DNA of 64,000 nucleotides from Brucella pseudintermedia (GTDB taxonomy: Bacteria; Pseudomonadota; Alphaproteobacteria; Rhizobiales; Rhizobiaceae). Position 1 is the stretch's first letter. Each line of letters opens with the position of its first letter. The DNA lies in NCBI RefSeq assembly GCF_042697365.1, contig NZ_CP137604.1; one strand, written 5' to 3'. Made by a program: the position numbers and the translations under genes. The notes below the pieces were generated by a model, which ran no database searches, had not been told where the DNA came from, and saw nothing but the letters and a program-made list of their open reading frames with translations. Below are positions 50,974 to 59,757 of the stretch, piece by piece.

Positions 50974-51193
50974 GGACAGCCTGCCTTCCGCAACCATATA
51001 TGCTGTTACAAAGTTCGAAAGGCATGTTTGAGCCCGCCCATCCATGCCTGTCAAGAACCGGGCACGCAGGAGGAAATGCATTCCCGCACCAATGGTGGGC
51101 TGGGGATGCGCGGCGCGGCAAAATATCGGGTTTCATACGCAGCGATCTGTGCCAAAACACTGCGCGAAAGACGGATTCTGGAAAGGAACGACA

Positions 51194-52438
51194 ATGGCTG
51201 GCCAGAAAAAAGTAGGCGCGCCACGCAATAATGATGTGGTGATTGCAGGCGGCGGCTATGTCGGGCTTGTCACCGCAGTTGCAATCAAATCGGCAGCACC
51301 GCATCTTTCCGTGACGGTGATTGATGGCGCTCCGGCTGGCGCCTGGAAAAGCGATCCGCGCGCTTCCTCCATCGCCGCCGCCGCCTCACGCATGCTCGAC
51401 CAGCTCGGCTGCTGGCAGGAAATCCTTCCCGAAGCGCAGCCCATAACGGAAATGGTCATCACCGATTCGCGAACTTCCGATCCCGTGCGCCCAGTGTTCC
51501 TGACTTTTGAAGGCGAAGTCGAGCCAGGCGAGCCCTTTGCCCATATGGTGGAAAATCGCGTCCTCAACACCGCCCTCCACAACAAGGCGGAAGCGCTTGG
51601 CATCACCTTCCTTGAAGCAACAAGCGTGGATAATTTCACGACGCTTCCCGAAAGCGTGACCGTCACGCTTTCCGATGGAGACACGCTCGAAACGCGCCTG
51701 CTGATCGCCGCAGATGGCGCGCGCTCTCGCCTCCGTGATCTGGCGGGTATCAAGACGGTCAACTGGGACTACGGCCAGTCCGGGATCGTCTGCAATGTCG
51801 CGCATGAACTGCCGCATGGCGGTCGGGCCGATGAGCATTTTCTCCCGGCCGGACCGTTTGCGATCCTCCCGTTGAAGGGCAATCGCAGTTCGCTTGTCTG
51901 GACCGAGCGCACATCAGATGCCGAACGCCTCATTCGCGAAGACGACTTCGTGTTCGAAGCAGAACTGGAGCAACGTTTCGGCCATCGCCTCGGCGCCCTG
52001 CATGTCGAAGGGCCGCGTCGCGCCTTCCCGCTCGGCCTGACGCTGGCGCGTGAATTTGTCAAGCCGCGCTTTGTGCTGGTGGGCGATGCGGCGCATCGTA
52101 TCCATCCTATCGCCGGTCAGGGCCTCAATCTCGGCTTCCGCGACGCCGCCGCAATTGCGGAGGTCGTGGTTGAAACAGACCGGCTCGGCCTCGACATCGG
52201 TTCATTTGCTGCGCTGGAGCGTTACCAGTCCTGGCGTCGCTTCGACACCGTGCAGATGGGTGTCACGACAGATATCCTCACCCGGCTTTTCTCCAACGAC
52301 AATCCAGCCGTCCGCTCGATGCGCGATATTGGCCTCGGTCTCGTCGACCGGGTTCCAATACTGAAATCCTTCTTCATCAAGCAGGCTGCAGGCCTTTCAG
52401 GCGATACCCCTCGCCTGTTGAAGGGCCAGTCCATCTGA
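51194..52438 (+). CDS. UbiH/COQ6-family FAD monooxygenase (ubiquinone synthesis)
   Basis: A flavin hydroxylase expected to hydroxylate the ubiquinone ring. The 414-residue protein has the FAD fold VIAGGGYVGLVTAVAIK (about 16-32), the DG motif in LLIAADGARSRLRDLAG, and the UbiH signature GDAAHRIHPIAGQGLNLGFRDA (about 299-320). Alphaproteobacteria often use one or two broad UbiH-type enzymes (UbiL, UbiM), so the ring position is unclear and I give no symbol. Start at 51194 has GAAAGGAA; codons upstream to 51044 are not coding. Confidence 0.9.
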   Translation: MAGQKKVGAPRNNDVVIAGGGYVGLVTAVAIKSAAPHLSVTVIDGAPAGAWKSDPRASSIAAAASRMLDQLGCWQEILPEAQPITEMVITDSRTSDPVRPVFLTFEGEVEPGEPFAHMVENRVLNTALHNKAEALGITFLEATSVDNFTTLPESVTVTLSDGDTLETRLLIAADGARSRLRDLAGIKTVNWDYGQSGIVCNVAHELPHGGRADEHFLPAGPFAILPLKGNRSSLVWTERTSDAERLIREDDFVFEAELEQRFGHRLGALHVEGPRRAFPLGLTLAREFVKPRFVLVGDAAHRIHPIAGQGLNLGFRDAAAIAEVVVETDRLGLDIGSFAALERYQSWRRFDTVQMGVTTDILTRLFSNDNPAVRSMRDIGLGLVDRVPILKSFFIKQAAGLSGDTPRLLKGQSI

Positions 52439-52504
52439 GTGCTGGCCCCGTTCCCCGATCGCTCTATATTGGAAGAGAAATCCCAACCGAGAGGAGAGCT
52501 TCCC

Positions 52505-52942
52505 ATGGACAGAAAAGCAACCGCCGTCTGGCAAGGCACGCTGAAGGAAGGCAAAGGCACCCTCGACACGCAAAGCGGTGCGCTGAAGGATCTGCCTTAC
52601 GATTTCAAGGCTCGTTTTCAGGACGAAAGCGGTCGCTCCGGCACCAATCCGGAAGAGCTTCTGGGCGCCGCCCATGCAGGCTGTTTTGCCATGCAGCTTT
52701 CAGCCCTCCTGACAGAACACGGAACCCCGCCGGAAAAGCTGGAAGCGACTGCCGCGGTTACTGTCGGCCCCGCAGCCGGCGGCGACTTTGAAATCAGCCG
52801 CAGCGCACTCACGCTTAACGCGACAATCCCCGGCATCTCAGCGGAAGATTTCGAGGCGCTTGCGAACAAGGCCAAGCAGTCCTGCCCGCTTTCAAAAGCG
52901 TTGGGCGCTATTGAGGTAACGCTGGACGCAAAACTGGCTTGA
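52505..52942 (+). CDS. OsmC family peroxiredoxin-like protein
   Basis: A 145-residue cytoplasmic protein of the OsmC branch of the Ohr/OsmC thiol peroxidases, which reduce organic hydroperoxides. It has GTNPEELLGAAHAGCFAMQLS with the peroxidatic Cys (about 60) and KQSCPLSKAL with the resolving Cys (about 125), plus the catalytic Arg in FKARFQDESGR. Start at 52505 has GAGAGGAGAG upstream. It follows the hydroxylase by 66 bases and is convergent with the VOC gene, with a terminator between. Confidence 0.94.
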   Translation: MDRKATAVWQGTLKEGKGTLDTQSGALKDLPYDFKARFQDESGRSGTNPEELLGAAHAGCFAMQLSALLTEHGTPPEKLEATAAVTVGPAAGGDFEISRSALTLNATIPGISAEDFEALANKAKQSCPLSKALGAIEVTLDAKLA

Positions 52943-52966
52943 ACGAATATAAGTTGCGAGGATAAG

Positions 52967-52990
52967 AAGCGGGCGCAAGCTCGCTTTTTA
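52967..52990 (+). terminator. Terminator of the osmC-like gene
   Basis: AAGCGGGC (52967-52974), GCAA loop, GCTCGCTT (52979-52986) with one G-U pair, then TTTTATT. It lies 25 bases after the osmC-like stop and overlaps the convergent VOC stop. Confidence 0.75.
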
Positions 52991-53359
52991 TTCCGGCAGG
53001 TGGCAGACAGCCTCGATATTATGGCCGTCCGGGTCGATAACGAAAGCGGCATAATAGTCGGGATGATAATCGGCCCGCAGGCCGGGCTTGCCATTGTCCT
53101 TGCCGCCAGCGGCAATGGCTGCTTCATAAAAGCGGTCCACCTCGGAGCGGGTCCCAGCCGAAAAAGCGACATGAAGCACGCCCTTGAGCTTCGCCCCCTT
53201 CTGCTTGCCGATCCAGAATTCCGGCTTGCCATTGCGGCCATATCCCACCCAATCGCCGAATTCCATGGCGCGGCCTATGCCGAGCGGCGCCAGCGCCGCA
53301 TCATAAAAAGCCCGCGACTTGGGCATGCTGGAAATGTTGAATCCGATATGATCGAGCAT
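52988..53359 (-). CDS. VOC family (glyoxalase/bleomycin resistance-like) protein
   Basis: A 123-residue vicinal-oxygen-chelate protein, one betaalphabetabetabeta pair: MLDHIGFNISSMPKSRAFYDAALAPLG with His4, GVLHVAFSAGTRSEVDRFYEAAIAAGG with a second His (about 63), and YYAAFVIDPDGHNIEAVCH with Glu near 117, giving the metal site. Activity (isomerase, dioxygenase or thiol transferase) cannot be told. It stands alone between the osmC-like gene and the sdh operon. Confidence 0.9.
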   Translation of the reverse strand: MLDHIGFNISSMPKSRAFYDAALAPLGIGRAMEFGDWVGYGRNGKPEFWIGKQKGAKLKGVLHVAFSAGTRSEVDRFYEAAIAAGGKDNGKPGLRADYHPDYYAAFVIDPDGHNIEAVCHLPE

Positions 53360-53459
53360 GATGGCCCTGTCTCCGATGGATATGCCCTAATGAGATATCG
53401 GTGCCTCTACAAAGATCAAGCCTTCTACGAAGGTGAACCAAAGTTTAGGTAAAGGAAAA

Positions 53460-53483
53460 GGGGGAAGGTTTGGACCTTCCCCT
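53460..53483 (-). terminator. Terminator of the sdhCDAB operon
   Basis: On the minus strand GGGGAAGGT / ACCTTCCCC (53461-53469 and 53474-53482) forms a perfect nine-pair stem with a four-base loop, followed by CCTTTTCCTTTACC. It lies 27 bases after the sdhB stop. Confidence 0.8.
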
Positions 53484-53509
53484 CTTGGTTCTTGGAATCG
53501 ATCTCGCAA

Positions 53510-54289
53510 TTACACGCGGCGCTCGACCATCATCTTCTTGATTTCGGCAATTGCCTTGGCCGGGTTCAGGCCCTTCGGGCAGGTCTGCGCGCAGTTCATG
53601 ATCGTGTGGCAGCGATAGAGCCGGAACGGGTCCTCGAGATTGTCGAGGCGTTCGCCCTTGGCTTCATCGCGACTGTCGATCAGCCAGCGATAGGCCTGAA
53701 GCAGCACGGCGGGGCCGAGATAGCGGTCGCCATTCCACCAGTAGCTCGGGCACGAAGTCGAGCAGCAGGCGCACAGAATGCATTCGTAGAGGCCGTCAAG
53801 CTTCTGGCGATCCTCATGGCTTTGCAGCCATTCCTTCTGCGGCTCCGGCGAAACCGTCTTGAGCCAGGGCTCGATCGAACGGTGCTGGGCATAGAAATTG
53901 CTGAGGTCCGGCACGAGGTCCTTCACCACCGGCATGTGCGGCAGCGGATAGACCTTGATGGCGCCCTTGATGTCGTCCATGCCCTTGGTGCAGGCCAGCG
54001 TATTCGCGCCATCGATATTCATAGCGCAAGAACCGCAAATGCCCTCACGGCACGACCGGCGCAGCGTCAGCGTCGGGTCGATTTTGTTCTTGATATAGAG
54101 CAGACCATCCAGCACCATCGGCCCGCAATCGTCACGGTCGACATAATAGGTGTCGATGCGCGGATTGTCGTCATCGTCCGGCGACCAGCGATAAATGCGG
54201 AATTCCGTGACACGCTTTGCGCCATCAGGACGGGGCCAGGTCTTGCCCTCCTGCATACGGGAATTCTTGGGAAGTGCGAGTTCAACCAT
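53510..54289 (-). CDS. sdhB: Succinate dehydrogenase iron-sulfur subunit
   Basis: SdhB relays electrons from the FAD of SdhA to ubiquinone through three Fe-S clusters. The 259-residue protein has the plant-type [2Fe-2S] cysteines CREGICGSC (about 74-82) and a later Cys, then CILCACCSTSCP (about 168-179) and CHTIMNCAQTCPKGLNP (about 225-241) for the [4Fe-4S] and [3Fe-4S] clusters. It ends sdhC-sdhD-sdhA-sdhB, 15 bases after sdhA. Confidence 0.97.
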   Translation of the reverse strand: MVELALPKNSRMQEGKTWPRPDGAKRVTEFRIYRWSPDDDDNPRIDTYYVDRDDCGPMVLDGLLYIKNKIDPTLTLRRSCREGICGSCAMNIDGANTLACTKGMDDIKGAIKVYPLPHMPVVKDLVPDLSNFYAQHRSIEPWLKTVSPEPQKEWLQSHEDRQKLDGLYECILCACCSTSCPSYWWNGDRYLGPAVLLQAYRWLIDSRDEAKGERLDNLEDPFRLYRCHTIMNCAQTCPKGLNPAKAIAEIKKMMVERRV

Positions 54290-54304
54290 TGCTCTTTCCC
54301 TTGA

Positions 54305-56146
54305 TTAGTAAACGCGCTTCTTCGGCGCAATCTTGGCGAGGCTGATGCCGCCTTCCTCTTCCGTCGTCAACGGATCGAGATGGACAGGACGGTAATCAAG
54401 CTTGACCTTGCCATCCGGCGACAGCCAGGACAGGGTATGCTTGCGCCATTCGGCATCGTTGCGATCCGGGAAATCCTCATGCGCATGGGCGCCGCGGCTT
54501 TCGTGACGCGCTTCCGCCGAAACAACGGTCGTCAGCGCATTGGCCATCAAGTTTTCCAGTTCCAGCGTTTCCACCAGATCGGAGTTCCAGATCATCGACC
54601 GGTCAGTGACCTTGACGTCCGGCAGCTCCTTCCAGAGCTTTTCCATGCGCTCGACGCCCTGCTTGAGCGATTCCGAAGTGCGGAACACGGCGGCATCTTC
54701 CTGCATGGTGCGCTGCATCTTTTCGCGCAGTTCCGCGGTCGGCTGGGAGCCGTTGGCAAAACGCAGGCGGTCGAAACGCTCCATGATCTTGTCGCAGGCG
54801 GCAAGGTCGAGATCGGGAATCTTCGACTTGCGGTCGATGACCTGACCGGCGCGGATGGCAGCCGCACGGCCGAACACCACGAGATCGATCAACGAGTTGG
54901 AGCCGAGACGGTTCGCACCGTGCACCGAAGCGCAGCCCGCTTCGCCAACGGCCATCAGGCCCGGCTGCACGCGGTCCGGATCGTCAGCGGTCGGGTTCAG
55001 CACTTCGCCCCAGTAATTGGTCGGAATGCCGCCCATATTGTAGTGAACGGTCGGCAGAACCGGGATCGGTTCCTTGGTCACATCCACGCCTGCAAAAATC
55101 TTGGCCGATTCCGAAATACCCGGCAGGCGCTCATGCAGAACGGCTGGATCGAGATGGTCAAGATGCAAGAAGATGTGATCCTTGTTCTTGCCGACGCCGC
55201 GACCAGCACGGATTTCCATGGTCATGCAGCGCGAAACAACGTCGCGCGAGGCAAGGTCCTTGGCCGAAGGAGCATAGCGTTCCATGAAGCGCTCGCCTTC
55301 GGAATTGACCAGATAGCCGCCTTCGCCGCGTGCGCCTTCCGTGATGAGGCAGCCCGCGCCATAGATGCCGGTCGGATGGAACTGCACGAATTCCATGTCC
55401 TGCAGCGGCAGCCCGGCGCGTGCCACCATGCCGCCACCGTCGCCGGTGCAGGTGTGCGCCGAGGTAGCCGAGAAATAGGCGCGGCCATAACCGCCCGTTG
55501 CCAGAACCACCATCTTGGCAGAGAAGCGATGGATGGTGCCGTCATCGAGGTTCCACGCCACAACGCCGGTGCACACACCGTCGGTCATGATGAGATCGAG
55601 CGCGAAATATTCGATGAAGAACTGCGCGTTGTTTTTCAGCGACTGGCCGTAAAGCGTGTGCAGGATCGCGTGGCCGGTACGGTCGGCGGCAGCGCAGGTG
55701 CGCTGGACCGGGGGGCCGTCGCCGAAATTCTGCATGTGACCGCCGAACGGGCGCTGATAGATCTTACCTTCTTCGGTACGCGAGAACGGCACGCCGTAGT
55801 GCTCGAGTTCATAGACGGCGGCTGGTGCTTCACGCGCCAGATATTCCATCGCATCGGTATCGCCGAGCCAGTCCGATCCCTTGACGGTATCGTACATGTG
55901 CCACTGCCAGCTGTCCGGGCCCATGTTCTTGAGCGAAGCGGCAATGCCGCCCTGTGCGGCGACCGTATGCGAACGGGTCGGGAAAACCTTGGTGATGCAA
56001 GCCGTCTTCAGGCCCTGCTCGGCCATGCCGAGCGTTGCGCGCAGGCCTGCACCGCCAGCCCCGACGACCACCACGTCGAACTTGTGATCGACATAGGTGT
56101 ACTTGCTTGCCGCGGCAGGCGCCGCATTGTTTACTGCACTAGCCAT
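54305..56146 (-). CDS. sdhA: Succinate dehydrogenase flavoprotein subunit
   Basis: SdhA oxidises succinate to fumarate and carries covalent FAD. The 613-residue protein has the FAD loop VVGAGGAGLRATLG (about 30-43), the FAD-linking His in RSHTVAAQGGI (about 59-69), the catalytic Arg region in SRCMTMEIRAGRG, and GEAGCASVHGANRLGSNSL near 400. Length is standard. It begins 7 bases after sdhD ends and is followed by sdhB. A long antisense frame across it is an artefact of codon bias. Confidence 0.98.
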   Translation of the reverse strand: MASAVNNAAPAAASKYTYVDHKFDVVVVGAGGAGLRATLGMAEQGLKTACITKVFPTRSHTVAAQGGIAASLKNMGPDSWQWHMYDTVKGSDWLGDTDAMEYLAREAPAAVYELEHYGVPFSRTEEGKIYQRPFGGHMQNFGDGPPVQRTCAAADRTGHAILHTLYGQSLKNNAQFFIEYFALDLIMTDGVCTGVVAWNLDDGTIHRFSAKMVVLATGGYGRAYFSATSAHTCTGDGGGMVARAGLPLQDMEFVQFHPTGIYGAGCLITEGARGEGGYLVNSEGERFMERYAPSAKDLASRDVVSRCMTMEIRAGRGVGKNKDHIFLHLDHLDPAVLHERLPGISESAKIFAGVDVTKEPIPVLPTVHYNMGGIPTNYWGEVLNPTADDPDRVQPGLMAVGEAGCASVHGANRLGSNSLIDLVVFGRAAAIRAGQVIDRKSKIPDLDLAACDKIMERFDRLRFANGSQPTAELREKMQRTMQEDAAVFRTSESLKQGVERMEKLWKELPDVKVTDRSMIWNSDLVETLELENLMANALTTVVSAEARHESRGAHAHEDFPDRNDAEWRKHTLSWLSPDGKVKLDYRPVHLDPLTTEEEGGISLAKIAPKKRVY

Positions 56147-56153
56147 CGGGCTA

Positions 56154-56549
56154 TCAACCTCCGAAGCTCAGCTTGAGGATCGCAAAAATGCAGGCGAAGC
56201 CGACAACAGCGGTAAAGAAGCTGTTCAGCATCACCAGCACGACCTTCATGCCTTCACCATGCACATAATCTTCGATAATGACCTGCATCCCCAGACGCAT
56301 GTGGTAGACGCCGGTTAGAACGAACAGCGCCATCACGATTGCGGTGAATGGATGCGACAACGCAGCCCGGACTTCCGCATAGCTTGCGCCATTGAGCGAA
56401 ATGACCAGACCGATGAAAAACATGACCAGCGGCACAAGGGCGACCGCGCTCAGGCGCTGATACCAGAAATGGCCGGTACCTTCCTTGGCCGATCCCAGAC
56501 CCCGAACCTTGCCGAGCGGGGTGCGCATATCATTGTTCATACCGTTCAT
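56154..56549 (-). CDS. sdhD: Succinate dehydrogenase membrane anchor subunit
   Basis: SdhD is the small membrane anchor that with SdhC holds haem b and the quinone site. The 131-residue protein has three helices (about 30-50, 60-80, 100-125) and the conserved RLSAVALVPL (heme region) and HMRLGMQVIIEDYVHGEGMK segment with the haem-ligand His and Asp-Tyr. Start at 56549 (MNGMNND) fits; the ATG at 56540 is also possible. It lies 14 bases after sdhC. Confidence 0.92.
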   Translation of the reverse strand: MNGMNNDMRTPLGKVRGLGSAKEGTGHFWYQRLSAVALVPLVMFFIGLVISLNGASYAEVRAALSHPFTAIVMALFVLTGVYHMRLGMQVIIEDYVHGEGMKVVLVMLNSFFTAVVGFACIFAILKLSFGG

Positions 56550-56563
56550 GAAACCAGCTCCCC

Positions 56564-56962
56564 TTAGCGCACCGAATAGGCGACGACCCAGACGAGGATC
56601 GTGGCGATGACGGAGAAAACAACGGTCGTCCAAGCGATCTTGGAGGCGGTGTGCTTTTCAAGGCCTGCGCCCGTATCCCAGATCAGGTGGCGAACACCGC
56701 CAGCCAGATGGTGCAGAAGCGCCCAAGTATAGCCGAACAGGACCAGGCGGCCGATCCAGGACGAGAATAATGCGTTGACGGTATTGAAGCACTCCTCGCT
56801 GACCGCAGCCGAAATCAGCCAGGCCGCCAGCAGCAGGGTGCCGAAGTAAAGTGCGCCGCCTGTGATACGATGAACGATGGACATCGTCATCGTAATAACC
56901 GGCTTGTAGACGGATAGGTGGGGCGACAAAGGACGCTGGCGCGTTACAGTCGGTTGTGTCAT
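56564..56962 (-). CDS. sdhC: Succinate dehydrogenase cytochrome b556 subunit
   Basis: SdhC is the haem b-binding membrane subunit of complex II. The 132-residue protein starts at 56962 (MTQPTVTRQRPLSPHLSVYKP), has MSIVHRITGGALYFG (about 27-41) with the quinone-site Ser and Arg, three helices, and LLHHLAGGVRHLIWD with the haem His (near 84). It is the first gene of sdhCDAB. The longer frame to 57022 has no family similarity. Confidence 0.95.
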   Translation of the reverse strand: MTQPTVTRQRPLSPHLSVYKPVITMTMSIVHRITGGALYFGTLLLAAWLISAAVSEECFNTVNALFSSWIGRLVLFGYTWALLHHLAGGVRHLIWDTGAGLEKHTASKIAWTTVVFSVIATILVWVVAYSVR

Positions 56963-57317
56963 GGCTCTGTAGGCTTCCCTGACGTTTCTCTCCGGCCCCA
57001 CTCTGCTGACGACGATCAGCAAGGCAGCCGGGTTGCGGGTTCTGCCGAACCCTGGTTCGACGCCGTCCCCGGCACAGGGAACCGGACTTTACGATCCCGC
57101 GCCGGTACGACCCAAGAAAATATGGCTGGACCGTGGCGTACGGCCCTATGTGGCGCTTTCTACTGCTCTTTTACCATCACGTCAAAGAAGCTTTTTCACG
57201 AAAAGACTAACAATTGGTCGCACCTTGGCGACACATTCGCGTGATTGCGGCATTCAAACGATTGAAGACCGCAACCCGCAAAAACATGTGTAATTTCATC
57301 AACTTTCGGGAAGTCGC
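56963..57317. other. Upstream region of the sdh operon
   Basis: A 355-base non-coding stretch between sdhC and the acetyltransferase gene, both read on the minus strand; the sdh promoter must lie here. I see no frame with family features and no hairpin terminator for the acetyltransferase gene. The segment nearest the latter (about 57180-57300) is AT-richer, with ATGTGTAATTTCATC and repeated AA/TT steps, which suits promoter DNA. Confidence 0.5.
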
Positions 57318-57776
57318 TTAATTGCCGAATCGAATCACATAGCTCGACCAGTCGGCAGCCGTCGCAATCTGTTCATAGAGCTTGCGCCCGTCTTCCGGCA
57401 CGCGCGGCGCATTGAGTACCAGCTTGGACCAGCTGCGCTCCTCGGCCTTGTCGGCCAGCACGTCGATCAGGGCCTTGGCGATGCCTTTTCCGCGATGATC
57501 GTGGTGCACATAGATATGATCGACCTGTCCCGCGCGCAGGCCGGTCACCGGTTCGGGCAGGTCGTAGAAGATCACGAAGCCGACCAGGTTTCCGTCGACC
57601 CGGGCTCCCAGCGTTTCAGCGGCACGGTCCTGAAGCAGATGCTCGGCATAAAAATCATCGGGACGGCGTGGCGCCCCCCGCTTCAGCGCCTGCGCGTAGC
57701 TTGCCAGCAGCGGCGCGAACTCATGGGCATCCCGCAGATGGAGGAGCGCTATATCGACGGCATGATCTTTGGTCAT
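57318..57776 (-). CDS. GNAT family N-acetyltransferase
   Basis: A 152-residue acetyltransferase of unknown substrate. The CoA-binding signature is QVDHIYVHHDHRGKGIAKALIDVLAD (about 89-114, with the R-G-K-G loop), preceded by LVGFVIFYDLPEP. Start at 57776 (MTKDHAVDI) begins the domain; codons upstream to 58160 are antisense to the next gene. It resembles GNATs acting on small amines or amino acids. Confidence 0.87.
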   Translation of the reverse strand: MTKDHAVDIALLHLRDAHEFAPLLASYAQALKRGAPRRPDDFYAEHLLQDRAAETLGARVDGNLVGFVIFYDLPEPVTGLRAGQVDHIYVHHDHRGKGIAKALIDVLADKAEERSWSKLVLNAPRVPEDGRKLYEQIATAADWSSYVIRFGN

Positions 57777-57930
57777 TGGACGTTCCTTGGCGTTTCCAGT
57801 TCTTCGATGCGCCACCTTGCGAAGCAGCAGCGCGCGGAAGAGCGGTTCGATTGTAGCCAGCACGGATGACAAAGGTAAAGAAAGAGTTAAGATAGCCATC
57901 ATTCTCTTGATGAAACCTGACAAGGCTTGA

Positions 57931-58284
57931 ATGATGATGGCAAAGCGCGGACCGACAATGCTTGGTTTCATCGGAACTCTCGCGCTGGCTAGCCCCACAC
58001 TCGCCGACGATGCGATACGTTCCATGGATGTATCAGGAAACCTCGTGATCCAGATGCCGGATAATGGCGCGAAGATCATCCGGGTCGGCGCGGCGCAAAA
58101 GCCTGTTTCTACGCCACCGCAGCACATCAGGATAATTTCTGTGCCGCGCGACAAAGCCATCGCCTACATCGTGGCAAAGCCCAACAGCAATTGCGAAAGT
58201 GCCGTCGTGATGCGCGGACGCTCTTTCATGTATGGGATCGACCGCGGGGAAACGCCGGTTTTGGACCATCCCGGCTGCCGCTGA
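57931..58284 (+). CDS. Small secreted protein of unknown function
   Basis: A 117-residue precursor with a signal peptide (MMMAKRGPTMLGFIGTLALASPTLADDA, cut after TLA at about residue 25). The mature part of about 92 residues is beta-rich, with two cysteines (in NSNCESA and HPGCR at the C-terminus) that may form a disulfide. I do not recognise a family. It is convergent with the GGDEF gene (9-base gap) and divergent from the acetyltransferase gene. Confidence 0.72.
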   Translation: MMMAKRGPTMLGFIGTLALASPTLADDAIRSMDVSGNLVIQMPDNGAKIIRVGAAQKPVSTPPQHIRIISVPRDKAIAYIVAKPNSNCESAVVMRGRSFMYGIDRGETPVLDHPGCR

Positions 58285-58293
58285 TCGCGCCGT

Positions 58294-59499
58294 TCAGCGC
58301 CCTGTCATTGAACGAAATTCGAGAACGGTTTCGTCCACCATTATCGGCAGCGCGCTGCGGACGCAGTTGCGCCCAGCCTTTTTTGCTTCATAAAGCGCAC
58401 CATCCGCGCGTTTATAGAGATCGGAAAACACATCGTCGAATTCCATTTCCGCAATGCCGAAGCTCGCGGTGAAAACAATTGTCCCGTTTCGTCCGGGAAT
58501 ATGGATATCGCGGCAGACAAGCCGTGTCTTCTCCGCGAATCGCCATGCCGATTGGATCGTGTTCCCTGGCAGGATGATCGCAAATTCCTCACCGCCGATG
58601 CGAGCCGAAATTCCGTTTTTACCGTTCGCCGCCTTGCGCAATTCGGCGGAGAAAGCAGCAATAACACGATCTCCCAACGCGTGGCCGTGCGTGTCGTTGA
58701 TCGCCTTGAAATGATCGATATCGCAAAGGACGAGCGACAGGGCCTGCCGCATGCGCTTCGATTTTTCTATCGCGGCTTCGGCTCGAAACTCGAAGCCGCG
58801 CCGGTTGAGCAGCCCCGATAGCTGGTCCGTCTCGGAGCGTATCAGCATATTGGCAATCAACTCCCGCATCAGGCTCAAAAGCAGGAGCAAGCCGCCAGCA
58901 ACGGACAGAGCGGCCCCGATCGACTGCGAGAACATCGCATAGGTCGTATCTATATAATCTTTCGGCTCCACGCCTGTTCCTCCCGATAGCATGGCGATGA
59001 CCGGCTTGAACAGAAAATGGATGGCGCTGATGCCGAACAGCACCGCCATCAAGGTGTCGATGCCATTGCGATCCACCCGCAGGATCACCCGCACGGCCAA
59101 AAGCAGGATGAGGAAATAGGGCACCTGATAGAGAAGCATGCCTATCATCTGGCTGCGGGCAATGTCGTATATGCTGTAAACTATCGCGAGGGATACAACG
59201 GTCAGCAGCCCAAGCGCGATCCACGGTACAGGCCGGGCATACATGCGTGCCAGACCGATGACCAGACAGGCCAATGCCAGATAGTAGGACGCAAAGGCCA
59301 GCATATAGCCAATGCGGGGATTGGGAATGGAAGGCATGGCAAGCTCTGTCAGGAAATAAAGCATTGCGAAAATGAATCCGAAGGCAAAGACAGGCGCTGC
59401 CGCATTATCCCGCGCGTAAACAGCTATGCCGAGGAACGCGAAAGCAAACAGACCGGAGACGGTCATGTTGATCAGAAGGATAAAGTCGGCTCCATTCAT
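58294..59499 (-). CDS. Membrane-bound diguanylate cyclase (GGDEF)
   Basis: A 401-residue protein likely to make c-di-GMP. About seven membrane helices (residues 5-220) form a sensor-like part, followed by a GGDEF domain (about 240-395): LCDIDHFKAINDTHGHALGDRVI, and the active-site loop GGEEF at 302-306, a functional variant. No RxxD inhibitory site is found five residues before it, so product inhibition may be absent. Start at 59499 has GGGGAAGAG upstream. Signal sensed is unknown. Confidence 0.9.
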   Translation of the reverse strand: MNGADFILLINMTVSGLFAFAFLGIAVYARDNAAAPVFAFGFIFAMLYFLTELAMPSIPNPRIGYMLAFASYYLALACLVIGLARMYARPVPWIALGLLTVVSLAIVYSIYDIARSQMIGMLLYQVPYFLILLLAVRVILRVDRNGIDTLMAVLFGISAIHFLFKPVIAMLSGGTGVEPKDYIDTTYAMFSQSIGAALSVAGGLLLLLSLMRELIANMLIRSETDQLSGLLNRRGFEFRAEAAIEKSKRMRQALSLVLCDIDHFKAINDTHGHALGDRVIAAFSAELRKAANGKNGISARIGGEEFAIILPGNTIQSAWRFAEKTRLVCRDIHIPGRNGTIVFTASFGIAEMEFDDVFSDLYKRADGALYEAKKAGRNCVRSALPIMVDETVLEFRSMTGR

Positions 59500-59600
59500 C
59501 TGTGCTCTTCCCCTGCCGGCTGTCAAAGTCTTCCCGGACGCCAGCCACCCCGGCACACCCATACAATCAAAGCGTGAAAAACCTGCTAATTTACAGCCAA

Positions 59601-59630
59601 AGAAAAACCGCCGGGATGAACCGGCGGTTT
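59601..59630 (-). terminator. Terminator of leuC
   Basis: On the minus strand AAACCGCCGG (59630-59621) pairs with CCGGCGGTTT (59614-59605) around a six-base loop and is followed by TTCTTTGG, a T-rich run. It lies about 125 bases after the leuC stop. Confidence 0.8.
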
Positions 59631-59696
59631 GATCTTCTGAGAGTCTTCGAGGAGCCTCGGAGTGGTTCCCTGTTTTCACAGAATCGTTGGAACCGC

Positions 59697-59757
59697 TCTA
59701 TCTATTTGTTCTGCCGCATTTCCAACCGTTTCACACTTTTGGTTCGGAATGCTCTAG
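59697..59757. repeat. Dispersed palindromic repeat next to leuC
   Basis: CTGCCGCATTTCCAACCGTTTCACACTTTTGGTTCGGAATGC-type sequence at about 59711-59752, with GCATTCCGAACC-like arms folding back. It has the same CCGTTTCACACTTTT core as the copy at 19966, and touches the leuC stop at 59754. Confidence 0.65.

Noticed and set aside
54380..56176. A 598-codon plus-strand frame antisense to sdhA
   Set aside because: Antisense shadow of sdhA; no recognisable domain or ribosome site.
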